This document shows, piece by piece, positions 33,633 to 33,870 of a stretch of DNA of 33,870 nucleotides; the stretch's first letter is position 1, and every line of letters begins with the position of its first letter. The stretch covers positions 1-33,870 of the forward strand of contig CANCJZ010000006.1 of assembly GCA_947378465.1 (NCBI GenBank). Direction: 5' to 3'. The position numbers and the translations under genes were made by a program. Under the pieces are notes generated by a model. That model worked only from the letters and a program-made list of their open reading frames with translations, was not told the origin of the DNA and ran no database searches. This DNA is from Flavobacteriaceae bacterium (GTDB taxonomy: Bacteria > Bacteroidota > Bacteroidia > Flavobacteriales > Flavobacteriaceae).

Positions 33633-33740
33633 GAGGGGCGTGCCCCTTCGGGTCGGGCTTTCCGCTCCAATCTTTTGTTTTTTTAAGAAAAAAAACAAAA
33701 GGATTTCCGCTGCAATCCCTCACGCGGAAATCTTTTCCAT
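33633..33740. mobile_element. Hairpin-rich REP/MITE-like intergenic element
   Basis: This block is much richer in GC at its ends than its surroundings. It contains GGGGCGTGCCCC (5-bp stem, 33635-33646), CCCTTCGGG, and a long hairpin in which AATCTTTTGTTTTTTT (33669-33684) pairs with AAAAAAACAAAAGGATT (to 33705) with one bulged base. It is flanked by TCCGCTsCAATC direct repeats (33661 and about 33706). It then ends in CCCTCACGCGGAAATC. I recall similar GTCGGGCTTTCCGCT...CAATCCCTCACGC blocks as dispersed repeats in Flavobacterium genomes, but could not check. No ORF inside is credible. Confidence 0.6.
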
Positions 33741-33790
33741 ATGATAAATCATACACAATAGAATATTTATTTTTATCAGAACTATTTTAG

Positions 33791-33842
33791 GCAATAGGAA
33801 ATAGGAAATAGGAAATAAGCAGTAGGCAATAGGTATTAGGTC
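33791..33842. repeat. AATAGGAAATAGG tandem tract
   Basis: GCAATAGGAAATAGGAAATAGGAAATAAGCAGTAGGCAATAGG is a degenerate 7-9 base tandem repeat near the window end. No gene is seen after it within the window. Confidence 0.65.
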
Positions 33843-33870
33843 TTTCTGAACTTCGCTGATTAGTGTTGAC

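Noticed and set aside
33472-33756. 94-residue minus-strand ORF after leuS
   Set aside because: It translates the REP-like element and simple repeats (KFQIPNLKFQIP), so it is very probably not a gene.

Overview
The window looks like a chromosomal segment of a member of the Flavobacteriaceae, most probably a Flavobacterium-like bacterium. The base composition is AT-rich. Promoter-like sites fit the Bacteroidota -7 consensus TAnnTTTG, in two cases with a TTTG -33 box 18-19 bases upstream. Lineage-typical families are present (DUF5686, DUF3098, an SGLT-type Na+/sugar symporter, the gene order ftsX-DUF3098-uppP-truB), and intergenic spaces carry GTTGTAGGTT-type degenerate repeats. Species cannot be fixed from the sequence alone.

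Layout. (1) 1-472: the 3' end of an M13 metallopeptidase gene, a perfect-palindrome terminator and a low-complexity spacer. (2) 473-9996: a galactan/galactose locus. A GntR/LacI-type regulator is divergent from a tightly packed operon: galM, a GH53 endo-galactanase lipoprotein, a GH2 beta-galactosidase, galK, galT and a sodium/sugar symporter, closed by a terminator. The two exported hydrolases would release galactose from beta-1,4-galactan, the symporter would import it, and GalM/GalK/GalT would feed it into the Leloir pathway. galE and SusC/SusD genes are absent from the window. (3) 9997-11744: an accessory island between core genes. It holds a very AT-rich, translationally coupled pair (a predicted 3-TM membrane protein and a 99-residue TIR-like protein with a WxxxE motif). 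Then comes a 21-bp tandem array of 13 near-perfect units plus one degenerate unit, enclosed by imperfect inverted repeats, and an 8-copy 31-bp tandem array. (4) 11745-17236: rpoN, asnS and an RND/MMPL-type exporter on the minus strand. (5) 17425-22169: a CPA2-type cation/proton antiporter, convergent with a DUF5686 outer-membrane protein; their stop codons overlap. (6) 22301-27087: frr and pyrH, a divergent monothiol thioredoxin-like protein, then the minus-strand cluster ftsX-DUF3098-uppP-truB. (7) 27154-33453: a two-gene operon of exported repeat proteins (WG and MORN-like), then leuS behind the clearest promoter in the window. (8) 33454-33870: no gene; several kinds of short repeat and a hairpin-rich REP/MITE-like element.

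The best candidate for an undescribed system is the island at 9997-11744. The TIR-like plus membrane-protein pair has the logic of a two-component antiphage module (signal-making or NAD-consuming TIR with a membrane effector). This function is inferred from architecture only. The adjacent 21-bp array could fold, as plus-strand RNA, into a ladder of mutually exclusive hairpins, and it sits inside an inverted repeat whose arms vaguely resemble IS256-type transposon ends.
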